The position numbers and the translations under genes are program-made. This document shows, piece by piece, positions 7,495 through 15,488 of a DNA stretch of 64,000 bases. Positions within the stretch are counted from its first letter, which is position 1. Each line of letters opens with the position of its first letter. Under the pieces are notes generated by a model, which saw only the letters and a program-made list of their open reading frames with translations, had not been told where the DNA came from and searched no databases. The DNA is from Fimbriimonas ginsengisoli Gsoil 348 (lineage in GTDB: Bacteria > Armatimonadota > Fimbriimonadia > Fimbriimonadales > Fimbriimonadaceae). The DNA lies in NCBI RefSeq assembly GCF_000724625.1, contig NZ_CP007139.1, forward strand, positions 4,278,001 through 4,342,000, in the 5' to 3' direction.

Positions 7495-8132
7495 TGTGGC
7501 CTAGAGAGCATGCGTACGCATATCTGAACGGGAGTCCATCCTACTTTTCTGATTCGAGTGGTAAGGCGCGAGATGGCCAAGGTAAGTGTAAAGTCACCAG
7601 CCTTAGCAATGCGCCAAGGAAACCAATCACACCGAAGATTACTTGGAATCCTGTTGAGCAAGGTTACGACGTTCTTGCAGTACTCCCTGTTGACCTGTAT
7701 TGCAACTATTCGTGCGAAAAAGTGCCACCGGCTTCCTACCATTGCCCGAAGCCACAGCCAGTAATGTTTGTCCAGCACATCAGCGGCTACGCGAAAGTTG
7801 GGAATATGATCGTTCCCGAAGATACTACGGAGAATATGTCACAGTGCAAGGACCCGATCCAAACGGGCGATTGCACGTATCGAGGATTTACTATCGATGC
7901 ACCTGGATTTGGAGATGGCGAGCGAGAGGACGTCGGGTGCTCCTTTAAGCTGGTCGCTAAGAATCATAAGGCGTCTGATTTTCCCTTGGCATTAAGATGG
8001 GTGTTCCATACGTGTTGTTATTTTCAGGGCACCGAACAGCCCGACAGCAAGACATGTAAGCCGTTTACGATTTGGGTTGTTGCCATTCTTTGCGATTCTC
8101 CTTCTGGGGTATGCCATGTTGCTAGTTCCTAA
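7185..8132 (+). CDS. RHS tip with Cys-rich C-terminal domain, cassette 1
   Basis: From an ATG preceded by AGGAG (8 nt spacing) this 315-residue protein has an RHS core end (TNYYTVRSEILGES, RDALGSVVAMADTA, VRARFYGYREGLW, LDPLWPREHAYAYLNGSP). About 190 residues of divergent C-terminal domain follow. That domain begins at KCKVTSL, is rich in Cys (YCNYSC, HTCCYFQG) and includes DAPGFGDG. In RHS systems such variable tips are usually toxins. I do not recognise the fold or active site. The related tip in 8957-9934 shares KCKxTSL, DAPG and a TCC motif. GC content falls in the tip. It overlaps the next gene by 17 bp. Confidence 0.7.
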   Translation: MPVTNYYTVRSEILGESSSGASRNYLRDALGSVVAMADTASTKSFTERSKPHGGTLASTGTEPSFTWVGTLGYLKAAGSVHNDFSVRARFYGYREGLWATLDPLWPREHAYAYLNGSPSYFSDSSGKARDGQGKCKVTSLSNAPRKPITPKITWNPVEQGYDVLAVLPVDLYCNYSCEKVPPASYHCPKPQPVMFVQHISGYAKVGNMIVPEDTTENMSQCKDPIQTGDCTYRGFTIDAPGFGDGEREDVGCSFKLVAKNHKASDFPLALRWVFHTCCYFQGTEQPDSKTCKPFTIWVVAILCDSPSGVCHVASS

Positions 8133-8817
8133 TTTGATGTTTTTGGTTGTATGCTTGCAGCCGGATCTTGTGAGCATCGAAAGATACAAGTATTGCCACT
8201 GTCTGTACACTGTAGGATTTAAACCCATGGAGTACTTTTGGGCAAATGAATTGGTAGATCCTTTGGTGGACATAAGCCCCAGTGTTCTTTACGCGGATTC
8301 GGTTGCGATAGCTAGACGCGTGAATGAATTTTATCACTGGGCTGAGAGTCCTGTTGCTTGTAAAGCAATTCGCAGCGATTCTTTGAGCTTAAGAGGTTTG
8401 AACGTCTCGGATAGATTCGCTGCTGGCCTGGTCTGGTGGGGTCGAGCAAAAGAGGATTACAATCGCGCCCGAAAGCATCGGCTTTCCAGTTCCGCCATCG
8501 CAGCCTTCGACAGCATCTTGCTTGACGATGCAGGTAAGCATCAGGATACACTGTTCTTGATGATCGTTAAACTTGCACGAACATTGGCACTGGAGGAGTC
8601 TTCCCAGGACAAGACTCGCTCTTTGCAAAAACTCGAAGACGAGGCCGCTGGGCTCGCTCCAGAAATCTCTTTGATGGCCGCTTGGCAGCAATTCAAAATA
8701 GCAAAAGATAATTCTTCATTACGACGGACAATTGCTGTCCGAGCTTGTAAGCGCTACTCATCCCTTTCACAATACAAGTCTTATCGTTTGATGTCTCCAT
8801 GGGGGCTACCGAACTGA
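8116..8817 (+). CDS. Partner protein of RHS cassette 1 (immunity-like position)
   Basis: The ATG at 8116 (GGGG 8 nt upstream) gives 233 residues; a TTG at 8077 would add 13. The N-terminus is hydrophobic (LLVPNLMFLVVC), a signal or membrane anchor. The rest is helical and resembles TPR-like scaffolds. It shares DRFAAGLVWW with the DDLAAGITYW of the protein encoded at 9949-10785, and the two align around it. Overlap with the RHS tip and presence of a paralog after the second tip suggest a cognate partner, by position an immunity protein. Lower GC than flanking genes. Confidence 0.6.
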   Translation: MLLVPNLMFLVVCLQPDLVSIERYKYCHCLYTVGFKPMEYFWANELVDPLVDISPSVLYADSVAIARRVNEFYHWAESPVACKAIRSDSLSLRGLNVSDRFAAGLVWWGRAKEDYNRARKHRLSSSAIAAFDSILLDDAGKHQDTLFLMIVKLARTLALEESSQDKTRSLQKLEDEAAGLAPEISLMAAWQQFKIAKDNSSLRRTIAVRACKRYSSLSQYKSYRLMSPWGLPN

Positions 8818-8924
8818 TAATCGGGAGATGCTTCTGAGTAGCGGCTCGTGGGAGTTAGGTCGCAAACGATGGCAGAAGGTCCCCTTCGGTTTAGTTTTAC
8901 GATCGCTACAGGTATCTCAACAGT

Positions 8925-9267
8925 GAGAATTACCTGCAGTTGAGGAGCTAAGGGCGATGTCTGTTACGAACTACTACACGGTGCGGTCGGAGATCCTCGG
9001 GGAGTCTTCTTCGGGTGCGTCCCGCAACTACCTGCGGGATGCCTTGGTGAGCGTTGTGGCGATGGCGGACACGGCCAACGCAAAGTCTTTCACCGGCCGG
9101 TACAAGCCCTACGGAGGCACGCTCGCCTCGACCGGCACTGAGCCCTCTTTCACGTGGGTTGGCATCCTCGGATACCTCAAAGCCGCTGGCAGTGTTCACA
9201 ACGACTTCGGCGTGAGGGCCAGATTTTATGCTAAGAATGTGGGCCTCTGGTGTAGCCTCGATTCCAC
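8925..9267 (+). repeat. RHS tip repeat, copy 2
   Basis: Second copy of the ~340-bp RHS tip. The TAA after LQLRS and the AGGAG-ATG restart are preserved (9-nt spacer). It diverges after GLWCSLDS. Confidence 0.85.
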
Positions 9268-9934
9268 GCGCGCCGAACAACAACCTTATCTCTACGGTTC
9301 AGGCTCCCCCGTTTCGCTTGCGGATCCGCTCGGAGCGTGCGCTGTACCGTTTGGTTTTAAATGCAAAGCCACCTCTTTGACCAAGAACGTTGTCAAAGGC
9401 GCGGCAACATCAAAGAAACAACCTTGGGGAGGCTGGGACATAAGGATCTACGCCGATGCATCATTTGATTGCACCATTACGTGCTCACCGTGCATAAATG
9501 TTTCAAAGAACTGCCTGTGCCCTTCTCATCAGATTGACCAATGGGTAACTGGAATCGAGCGTGCTGACGGAGTACGATTCCCGGTCAACGAATACGACGG
9601 CAGTCAAGATTGTGGCCCGTGCACGGGCGGGCCGTGTGAGTGGCACCAGAAAGGAAGAGACGCCCCAGGTCTGTGGAGTGGTGCCTGGGACAGCAAGACT
9701 GAAAATTGCAATGCACTTATCGCCGATCTACCATGGGATCGCAAAGATACGCCAATTTTCATGGAAGACCACTTCGTAACTTGCTGCTCCTCGCCCAAGG
9801 CGTTCACCAACGAGCCCGACAAGGACAGATATGAGGACAGGTGCCAAGTCTCGACAAGATGGGGTTACCGGCTATCTGCAACTGCCGCTCAACTCGACGC
9901 GGGGAAACCAGAACTTACAATTTTGAGCGGATAA
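8957..9934 (+). CDS. RHS tip with Cys-rich C-terminal domain, cassette 2
   Basis: This 325-residue protein has the same RHS tip as cassette 1 (TNYYTVRSEILGES, FTGRYKPYGG, VRARFYAKNVGLW). A divergent connector QPYLYGSGSPVSLADPLG precedes the C-terminal domain, which starts at FKCKATSL. That domain has many Cys (FDCTITCSPC, CLCPSH, CGPCTGGPC, FVTCCSS), suggesting disulfides or metal sites, and RDAPGLWSG. It is recognisably related to the cassette 1 tip but strongly diverged, as expected for a polymorphic effector. Function is unknown. Its stop is 14 bp before the partner gene. Confidence 0.7.
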   Translation: MSVTNYYTVRSEILGESSSGASRNYLRDALVSVVAMADTANAKSFTGRYKPYGGTLASTGTEPSFTWVGILGYLKAAGSVHNDFGVRARFYAKNVGLWCSLDSTRAEQQPYLYGSGSPVSLADPLGACAVPFGFKCKATSLTKNVVKGAATSKKQPWGGWDIRIYADASFDCTITCSPCINVSKNCLCPSHQIDQWVTGIERADGVRFPVNEYDGSQDCGPCTGGPCEWHQKGRDAPGLWSGAWDSKTENCNALIADLPWDRKDTPIFMEDHFVTCCSSPKAFTNEPDKDRYEDRCQVSTRWGYRLSATAAQLDAGKPELTILSG

Positions 9935-9948
9935 TTTGGAGGACAACC

Positions 9949-10785
9949 TTGACCACTTTTATGTGTTTATCAATACTCTCGCTGGCTCAAATTAACAATG
10001 GTCAGAACCTCGACGATCTATTCGGATCTCCTACCTATATCTATAGACGTGCCACAACGATGTGGGCCGCGCTCCTTGTCGATGTATTGACCGGCTTGCC
10101 TAAAGTGCGAAACACTAACGAACTTTCGCCCGCCGCAAAGGTTGTCGCAGGAGATCTTTTGAAGCGGATAGATCGCCCCATCGTAAGACTGATCGTGGAA
10201 AGAGGAGATTCCACGGGGAGCGCTTCGCCGGAAGACGATCTTGCCGCCGGAATCACATACTGGACTCTTGAATGGAAAGATGCGGAATATGGCAGAAAGA
10301 ACGAACGAGTGTTAGCGGAAAGTGCAAAACATTTCCTTTCGAAAGCAAGCAAAGAGGGAGATCAAATTCAGCGTAGTTACGCCAGCTTGGCTCTTGCTTA
10401 CGCTTCAATTCCGGGCGTACGGTATTTACACGACCCCAAAAGGACAGAGGAGATGGAAAAGCAACTAGGATTCGTTGTCGAAGAGTTTCGCAAAACAGTT
10501 CCCGAGCGTGCCCTCCGAGCAGCTTATCAACTGAAAGAATTTTACGCTTATTCCAATCGCTTCGATGATAAGCAACGCGAAGCAGATTACATCCTCCGTG
10601 AGTTCGAAGGGTTTCGTGATTGGAATTGCTACAAGCGAACGCGAAAGACGTTAAATATGAGAGAAACTAGGTCGATCCTTTGGAACGTTATTGCCGTCGC
10701 AAGGACGCATCCCTCATTAGGGAATCGAGAGAGGGATTGGCCGTCTGGCAGGGCCCAATTGTACCTATGCGCGGCGAACCAGTAA
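9949..10785 (+). CDS. Partner protein of RHS cassette 2, exported helical
   Basis: A TTG at 9949 with GGAGG 6 nt before it fits best; a longer frame from 9841 would overlap the RHS tip. The 278-residue product begins with a short hydrophobic signal (FMCLSILSLAQ) and continues as an all-helical protein with EDDLAAGITYWTLEWKDAEYG and LASLALAYASI-like TPR features. It is a distant paralog of the cassette 1 partner. Exported localisation would place it where an RHS effector or its Cys-rich tip could be met. An immunity role is inferred from position only. Confidence 0.6.
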   Translation: MTTFMCLSILSLAQINNGQNLDDLFGSPTYIYRRATTMWAALLVDVLTGLPKVRNTNELSPAAKVVAGDLLKRIDRPIVRLIVERGDSTGSASPEDDLAAGITYWTLEWKDAEYGRKNERVLAESAKHFLSKASKEGDQIQRSYASLALAYASIPGVRYLHDPKRTEEMEKQLGFVVEEFRKTVPERALRAAYQLKEFYAYSNRFDDKQREADYILREFEGFRDWNCYKRTRKTLNMRETRSILWNVIAVARTHPSLGNRERDWPSGRAQLYLCAANQ

Positions 10786-10828
10786 CGAGAGGGCCAGGAC
10801 GGTTTCTAAATTAAGCCTTAGGGACAGT

Positions 10829-11170
10829 GAGAACTACCTGCAGTTGAGGAGCTATCGGCAATGCCAGTCACGAACTACTATACGGTGCGGTCGGAGATCC
10901 TCGGGGAGTCTTCCTCAGGAGCCTCCCGCAATTACCTGCGGGACGCATTGGGCAGCGTGGTGGCGATGGCGGACACTGCCAACACGAAGTCCTTCACCGG
11001 CCGGTACAAGCCGTACGGAGGTGTTCTCGTCACAACGGGAACCGAGCCCTCGTTCACTTGGGTAGGAGTCCTCGGCTACTTAAGGGCCGCCGGCAGCGCC
11101 CACAACGAGTTCAGCGTGAGGGCCAGGTTCTACGGACACCGCGAGGGGATTTGGTGCAACTTGGATCCAA
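10829..11170 (+). repeat. RHS tip repeat, copy 3
   Basis: Third copy, closest to copy 1 in sequence. It lacks the in-frame TAA after LQLRS but keeps AGGAG and the ATG. It ends near IWCNLDP. Confidence 0.85.
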
Positions 11171-11448
11171 TTATCGTTCCCGAAGTATGCGCGGCGAATG
11201 CTTCCGTCGCCGTCGGGGTCGAAGTGTACGAGGTGCGCCGGCTGCTAGATGCGATCGAGATCCTGAGCGGGTCCAGCCTCTTCTCCCCGCATCGTTTTGA
11301 GCCGAGCTTTGGCATCCTTAATCGAACAGGGCAGTGTTTTGTTCGATTTCCTTCCTTGAACAATCTGAAGCCGATGAGAGGATGCGGGACGCTTCCAATC
11401 GGTCCCGGGACCCCAAGCCGGGCTTCCCGACGATCATCATCACTATAG
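10861..11448 (+). pseudogene. RHS tip cassette 3, without recognisable effector domain
   Basis: The RHS tip is intact to IWCNLDPIIV. The remaining ~90 residues, up to 11448, have no Cys-rich domain and lack similarity to cassettes 1 and 2. They end in a low-complexity Arg/Ser stretch typical of non-coding frames. No partner gene follows before leuD. It is best read as a decayed or deleted cassette, though a genuinely different short tip cannot be excluded. Confidence 0.6.
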
Positions 11449-11523
11449 GGACCAGGTGCGGTGATGATCGTCGCCTCCTGAACCGAGTGAACCGGTTCGG
11501 GAATGTCTCCGCAACGCCGTGGA
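11171..11523 (+). other. Spacer between RHS cassette 3 and leuD
   Basis: No confident gene. It contains an inverted pair GATCATCATCAC (about 11433-11444) and GTGATGATCG (11460-11469) separated by about 15 nt, lying 55 bp before leuD, which could be a terminator or leader structure. It also contains GGTCCCGGGACC, a short palindrome at about 11400. No T-box or leader peptide rich in Leu codons is apparent. Confidence 0.35.
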
Positions 11524-12132
11524 ATGGGTCACACTTCTTGGGTGGATCCATTTACGACTCACACGGGGAAGATTGCGGTTGTTCCGGGGGACAACATTGA
11601 TACGGATCGGATCATTCCGGCTCGGTTTCTGACGATGGTGAGCCGTTCCGGCTATGGGGAGCTTTTGTTCAACGATGTGCGGAACGCCGAATTCCCGTTG
11701 AACCAGCCAGCCGCGGAGGGCGCCTCCATCCTCGTGGTGGGGACGAATTTCGGCTGCGGCTCCTCGCGGGAGCATGCGGTTTGGGCGATTCAGCAGGCCG
11801 GCTACCGGGCGGTGGTCGCTCGCCGAACCGACACCTCGCCCGGTTACAGCGACATCTTCCGCCAGAACGCGGCCAATTGCGGGCTGTTGCTCGTGGAGCT
11901 GCCGAACGAAGCACATGCGAAGCTGGTGGCGGCCGGTAGCGGGGCCGAGGCCACCGTCGACCTTCCGAACCAAACGATCACCGTTAACGGCGAGAAGCTT
12001 CCGTTCGAGATTAACGAGGTCACGAAAGGGGCGCTGGTGGAAGGATTGGACCTTATCGGGACCACTCTGCGGTATGGACCGGAGATCGAAGCGTACGAGA
12101 AGCGGCTCGATGCCTTTGCGTTGCCGCGCTGA
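11524..12132 (+). CDS. leuD: 3-isopropylmalate dehydratase small subunit
   Basis: A 202-residue protein from the ATG at 11524. It has the LeuD swivel-domain features: VDPFTTHTGKIAVVPGDNID near the start, TDRIIPARFLT, then GTNFGCGSSREHAVWA, where the small subunit contacts substrate, and FRQNAANCGLLLVELP. With LeuC it isomerises 2-isopropylmalate to 3-isopropylmalate in leucine biosynthesis. leuC is not in the window. The next gene follows after 17 bp but is unrelated in function. Weak ribosome site. Confidence 0.93.
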   Translation: MGHTSWVDPFTTHTGKIAVVPGDNIDTDRIIPARFLTMVSRSGYGELLFNDVRNAEFPLNQPAAEGASILVVGTNFGCGSSREHAVWAIQQAGYRAVVARRTDTSPGYSDIFRQNAANCGLLLVELPNEAHAKLVAAGSGAEATVDLPNQTITVNGEKLPFEINEVTKGALVEGLDLIGTTLRYGPEIEAYEKRLDAFALPR

Positions 12133-12149
12133 CGGTGCAGAATAGAGCC

Positions 12150-12734
12150 ATGAAGCCGGCCGGTTATGTTCTCTTCGCTTTGATCGCGCTTGTGGGGTGC
12201 AACCCAAGTAAAGACGTCGAGCCTGCCGCCCCGCCTAAAACGGAAACCGCGACGACGGCCCCGAAGACCGAGCCGCCCAAGACCACTCCGGCGCCGGCGG
12301 TCGACGAGCATGCCAATGCCGACCGGGCGTTCCAGCTGAAGGACCTGGAGACCAAGACGGTCAAGGTTAACGGAAAGCCGATTCAGGTTTGGGTGATGGA
12401 TACCGGGCAAAAACGGCAAGAGGGGATGATGTTCCTCACGGCGAAAGACGTGCGGGACGACCAAGGGATGATCTTCGTCTCACCCCGCCCGAGCCAGCCG
12501 AAGGAAGAGTCGTTCTGGATGCACAACACCATCCTCCCGCTCGACATCATCTATATCGGCTCGGACAAATCGGTGATCAACATCCAGAAAGGGAAGCCGC
12601 AGGACGACACGCAGCTTCCTGCCGCCGCGCCGTTCCTCTACGTGATCGAGCTCAAGCAGGGCCAGGCTGAGAAATACGGCATCAAGCCTGGAACAAAGAT
12701 CGATATTCCCAACGACATCGCGTCGAAAGATTAG
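12150..12734 (+). CDS. DUF192 family lipoprotein
   Basis: From the ATG at 12150, 194 residues. A lipoprotein signal ends with the lipobox VGC at residue 16. A Pro/Thr/Lys-rich linker (to about 55) is followed by a DUF192 domain: KVNGKPIQVWVMDT, GMMFLTAKDVRDDQGMIF, FWMHNTILPLDIIYI. The FWMxNTxxPLDIxxI core is diagnostic. DUF192 proteins are small beta-barrels of unknown function. It is anchored in the envelope here. Confidence 0.88.
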   Translation: MKPAGYVLFALIALVGCNPSKDVEPAAPPKTETATTAPKTEPPKTTPAPAVDEHANADRAFQLKDLETKTVKVNGKPIQVWVMDTGQKRQEGMMFLTAKDVRDDQGMIFVSPRPSQPKEESFWMHNTILPLDIIYIGSDKSVINIQKGKPQDDTQLPAAAPFLYVIELKQGQAEKYGIKPGTKIDIPNDIASKD

Positions 12735-12774
12735 AAAAGCCGAACCTAAGGCGGCTCTTGCCTTAGTCTATTAG

Positions 12775-14166
12775 ATGATGTTGCGACTCCTTGCCGCCGC
12801 CATTTCCTTTGCCGCCGTTTGCCTTGCTTCCGCACAGATTCCAGATATCCGCCGTGACTTCGTCCTGCTGGAAAAGGATGCGGTGGGACTCTTGGCGCCC
12901 CGGGTGGCAAGTGGGGCCTATTCTGAATCGATCAAGTGGTCCAGCGATGGCGCCTACTTGATGATCAACCAACTCGATATGGGTTCGGTCGAATCGATTT
13001 TGAAGTCGATGGCCAGCGGGACTCCTCCCTCGGCCGAGGTCGAGCCGCAACGCCAAATCGTCTTCTTTTCTACCAAGGGATACAAGACCAAGTCGGTGGT
13101 TCCGATCACCGGGGCCGGAATCAAGATCCAGACGCTGGAATGGCTGCCGAACTCTTCCCAGGCGATCGTTCAGTACATGATGCCGCGGCTAAGAGAGGAT
13201 GGCACCGTCGAAGACATGGACGACGTGGTGTCTCTGATCTCCGCCGGCGACGGAAAGGTGCGACCTTTGGCCAAGTCCGAGCCAAACACCTCTTTGTCGG
13301 TGGAGATTTCTCCCAATACCTCTAGGTTTGCGATCACTCGAACCAAGCTTGTGGTGCCGACTCCGGGATCGGGGGAGCATCCGGCCATGCGTTCTGAAAT
13401 TCAGTTCGGTTCGTCCGACGGGTCGCTGAGTCCGTTTCTCAAGCTTCCGCACTCCTATTCGGAGTTTAGGTGGGGGGCCGACGGCGCCCCGTACGTTTGC
13501 ATCCGAGAGATCAGCAAGAAGCATGCCGGCGTGGACACCACCTGGTTCCGCATCGATGGCCGGACGGGGGCTACCACTCCCGCAACCGAACCGGCCTGGC
13601 CGTCGGCCCCGGCCGCTAAGGTCGTTAACGCGCTCTCGTTCGAATTCAAGATGCCGGTTCCGAAGAAGGTCGACGGGGACGTACCCAACATCAGGGCGGT
13701 GGTCATCGTCCCGGCGGAAGGGAAGGGCGAGCATATGGCGTTCGCCAGCTCGGACGGCGTTCAGGGGCTGGTTTCGCCGGCGGGGGACGCGGTGGCCTAT
13801 ATTCACCACGGCGTCGCCTTGGTTCGCCCGCTTATCCATGTATCGAAAGATGCGTACCTTCAGGCTCTCGCGGCGGCCAAGCGGGTCGAGCTTCTGTCGA
13901 ATGCGAAGCAGGCGGGACTCGCGTTGATTATGTTCGGCGCCGACAACGACGACAAGCTGCCCGGGGTTGGCGATAACTTCCTTGACAAAATCAATCCGTA
14001 CGTGAAAAATCCGTCGCTCTTGAACGGCTTTGTTTTCAGCCTCGCCGGCGCGGATTTGTCGAAGGTCGACAATCCGGCCAGCACCGAGTTGGGTTACATT
14101 CCGGGACCCGGCGGCCGGGCGGTTGTGTACGCCGACGGGCATGCCAAGTGGATTCCGAACCCTTAG
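12775..14166 (+). CDS. Secreted WD40-like protein with prepilin-family C-terminal tail
   Basis: 463 residues with an N-terminal signal peptide ending near LASAQ. The middle looks like a TolB/WD40-like propeller (IKWSSDGAYLMI, LEWLPNSSQAIV, VEISPNTSRFAI, FRWGADGAPYV), one blade per ~50 residues. The last ~90 residues (AKRVELLSNAKQAGLALIMFG, DNDDKLPG, VYADGHAKWIPN) match the globular part of the DUF1559-like prepilin proteins, yet the protein lacks the prepilin helix. It is an apparent domain fusion. Function is unknown. Confidence 0.7.
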   Translation: MMLRLLAAAISFAAVCLASAQIPDIRRDFVLLEKDAVGLLAPRVASGAYSESIKWSSDGAYLMINQLDMGSVESILKSMASGTPPSAEVEPQRQIVFFSTKGYKTKSVVPITGAGIKIQTLEWLPNSSQAIVQYMMPRLREDGTVEDMDDVVSLISAGDGKVRPLAKSEPNTSLSVEISPNTSRFAITRTKLVVPTPGSGEHPAMRSEIQFGSSDGSLSPFLKLPHSYSEFRWGADGAPYVCIREISKKHAGVDTTWFRIDGRTGATTPATEPAWPSAPAAKVVNALSFEFKMPVPKKVDGDVPNIRAVVIVPAEGKGEHMAFASSDGVQGLVSPAGDAVAYIHHGVALVRPLIHVSKDAYLQALAAAKRVELLSNAKQAGLALIMFGADNDDKLPGVGDNFLDKINPYVKNPSLLNGFVFSLAGADLSKVDNPASTELGYIPGPGGRAVVYADGHAKWIPNP

Positions 14167-14245
14167 CATAGGATCTCGGGAGCAAGATTCCGCTTTTGGC
14201 AGTCTCTTCCTGTATCGCGGCCTGCCGCGCACGGGGAGAGACCCA

Positions 14246-14590
14246 ATGACCGATAACGTTCAGCTTTGTCCAGTCGAGCACGATGGAGTGCCGATGACCC
14301 TCAATCTTCACAGGATCTCCAAGGAGCTTGTCGCCCTGGAGTTACGCGATCACCTGCCCCCGATCCGGTCGATTTCGTTTACGCCGGACATGCTTCAGCA
14401 GGTGGTCTCCGGAGAGCTTCCGTCGATCGAATCGCCCGACCGCCAGTACGGGCTGAGCCGGGTGGGCGACCGCGTCCAGATCGTGTTCTGCGACCCAGAA
14501 GCCGGCATTCACGTCGCCTGCGACGTTTCGCCCGACGACTTGATGGCCGCGGTGGCGAAAGTCACGGGTTTGGGGGCGTTCTTCTCTTAG
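14246..14590 (+). CDS. Hypothetical protein, 114 residues
   Basis: The ATG at 14246 with GGGGAG 8 nt before it is the likely start; the open frame extends further upstream without a site. The protein has no signal or membrane segment and mixes beta-like (MTLNLHRISKELVALELRD) and helical (PDDLMAAVAKVTGLGAFF) parts. I recognise no family. Confidence 0.6.
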   Translation: MTDNVQLCPVEHDGVPMTLNLHRISKELVALELRDHLPPIRSISFTPDMLQQVVSGELPSIESPDRQYGLSRVGDRVQIVFCDPEAGIHVACDVSPDDLMAAVAKVTGLGAFFS

Positions 14591-14595
14591 GACTC

Positions 14596-14619
14596 GTCCC
14601 GGCTGGAAGCCGGGGGGAC
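14596..14619. repeat. Palindromic repeat of the CCCGGCT/AGCCGGG type
   Basis: GTCCCGGCT-GGA-AGCCGGG forms a hairpin just after the stop at 14590, between convergent genes. It belongs to the ggctggaagcc-containing repeat family also seen at 30545 and 38662-38755, and may act as a terminator. Confidence 0.5.
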
Positions 14620-14666
14620 ACTGGAGAAGATGCCGCCTGGGAAGGTGGCACTACGCGATGCAGGCG

Positions 14667-15425
14667 CTACTTTTGCTTTAGGACATCCGGCTCTACGGCG
14701 GCGCGGGCTTCTGGAGAGATGCCGAGGGCGGAAAGGAGGGTGTGCGTCATCACGCGATAACCCTGGGGGTTCATGTGAACTCCGTCGGTCGTGAGCAGAT
14801 TGTCGCGCGCGCCGGTCGTGCGCCGGTAGGCGCCGATCAGGTCGCGGAACGGCCGCTGGTAATCCACGAACGGGACGTGGTGGCGTCGCGCGATGTCTTT
14901 CAACGCCCCGTTGTAAGCGGCCGCCTTTGCGTTCTCCCGATTCCCGAAGTCTTCATAGATTGGGGTTGCGGATAGGATGACGACGCGAGAACCGATCGCC
15001 TGAGCCTTGGTGACCATCTCGTCGACGTTGCGCTTGTAATCCTCGAGCGGAATCCCCTTCGGACCGTCGCCCATCGGGTGGTTATCGTAGAACCCGTGCC
15101 AAACGTCGTTGACGCCGACGCTGATCGTGAGCAGATCCGGCTTCTTGTCGAGCACGTCCGTCTGGTACCGCGCCAGCATGTCGGTCGACTTATTCCCGGA
15201 GATCCCGGCGTTGATCAGCTCGATGTTCTGATCCGGATAGAGCTTTTGCAGGAACAGCCGCGTCATCCAAACATAACCGCCATATCCATCTCCAAACTGG
15301 GTGATGCTGTCCCCAAGCATCACCACGCGATGGACCCCCTGGAGCATCGGTGGTGGGGAAGTGGGAGTCTGAGAACCGGCTACCCCGGCAAGCGTCAGAA
15401 GGGCAAAAGCGATCGCTGCGCGCAT
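14667..15425 (-). CDS. SGNH/GDSL-type esterase, secreted
   Basis: 252 residues with a cleavable signal (to about residue 18, GVAGSQ). All four SGNH blocks are present: GDSITQFG (Ser nucleophile), NAGISGNKS (Gly and Asn), SVGVNDVW (GxND), and DGVHMNPQGY with the Asp-x-x-His pair. Such enzymes deacetylate or de-esterify carbohydrates or lipids outside the cytoplasm. It is isolated, on the minus strand downstream of mfd. Confidence 0.9.
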   Translation of the reverse strand: MRAAIAFALLTLAGVAGSQTPTSPPPMLQGVHRVVMLGDSITQFGDGYGGYVWMTRLFLQKLYPDQNIELINAGISGNKSTDMLARYQTDVLDKKPDLLTISVGVNDVWHGFYDNHPMGDGPKGIPLEDYKRNVDEMVTKAQAIGSRVVILSATPIYEDFGNRENAKAAAYNGALKDIARRHHVPFVDYQRPFRDLIGAYRRTTGARDNLLTTDGVHMNPQGYRVMTHTLLSALGISPEARAAVEPDVLKQK

Positions 15426-15488
15426 TCCCGAGTATGGCCCGAAGCACGACCGGCCACCTTATGGATGGCCGTTATCGGCAGGCGAATT

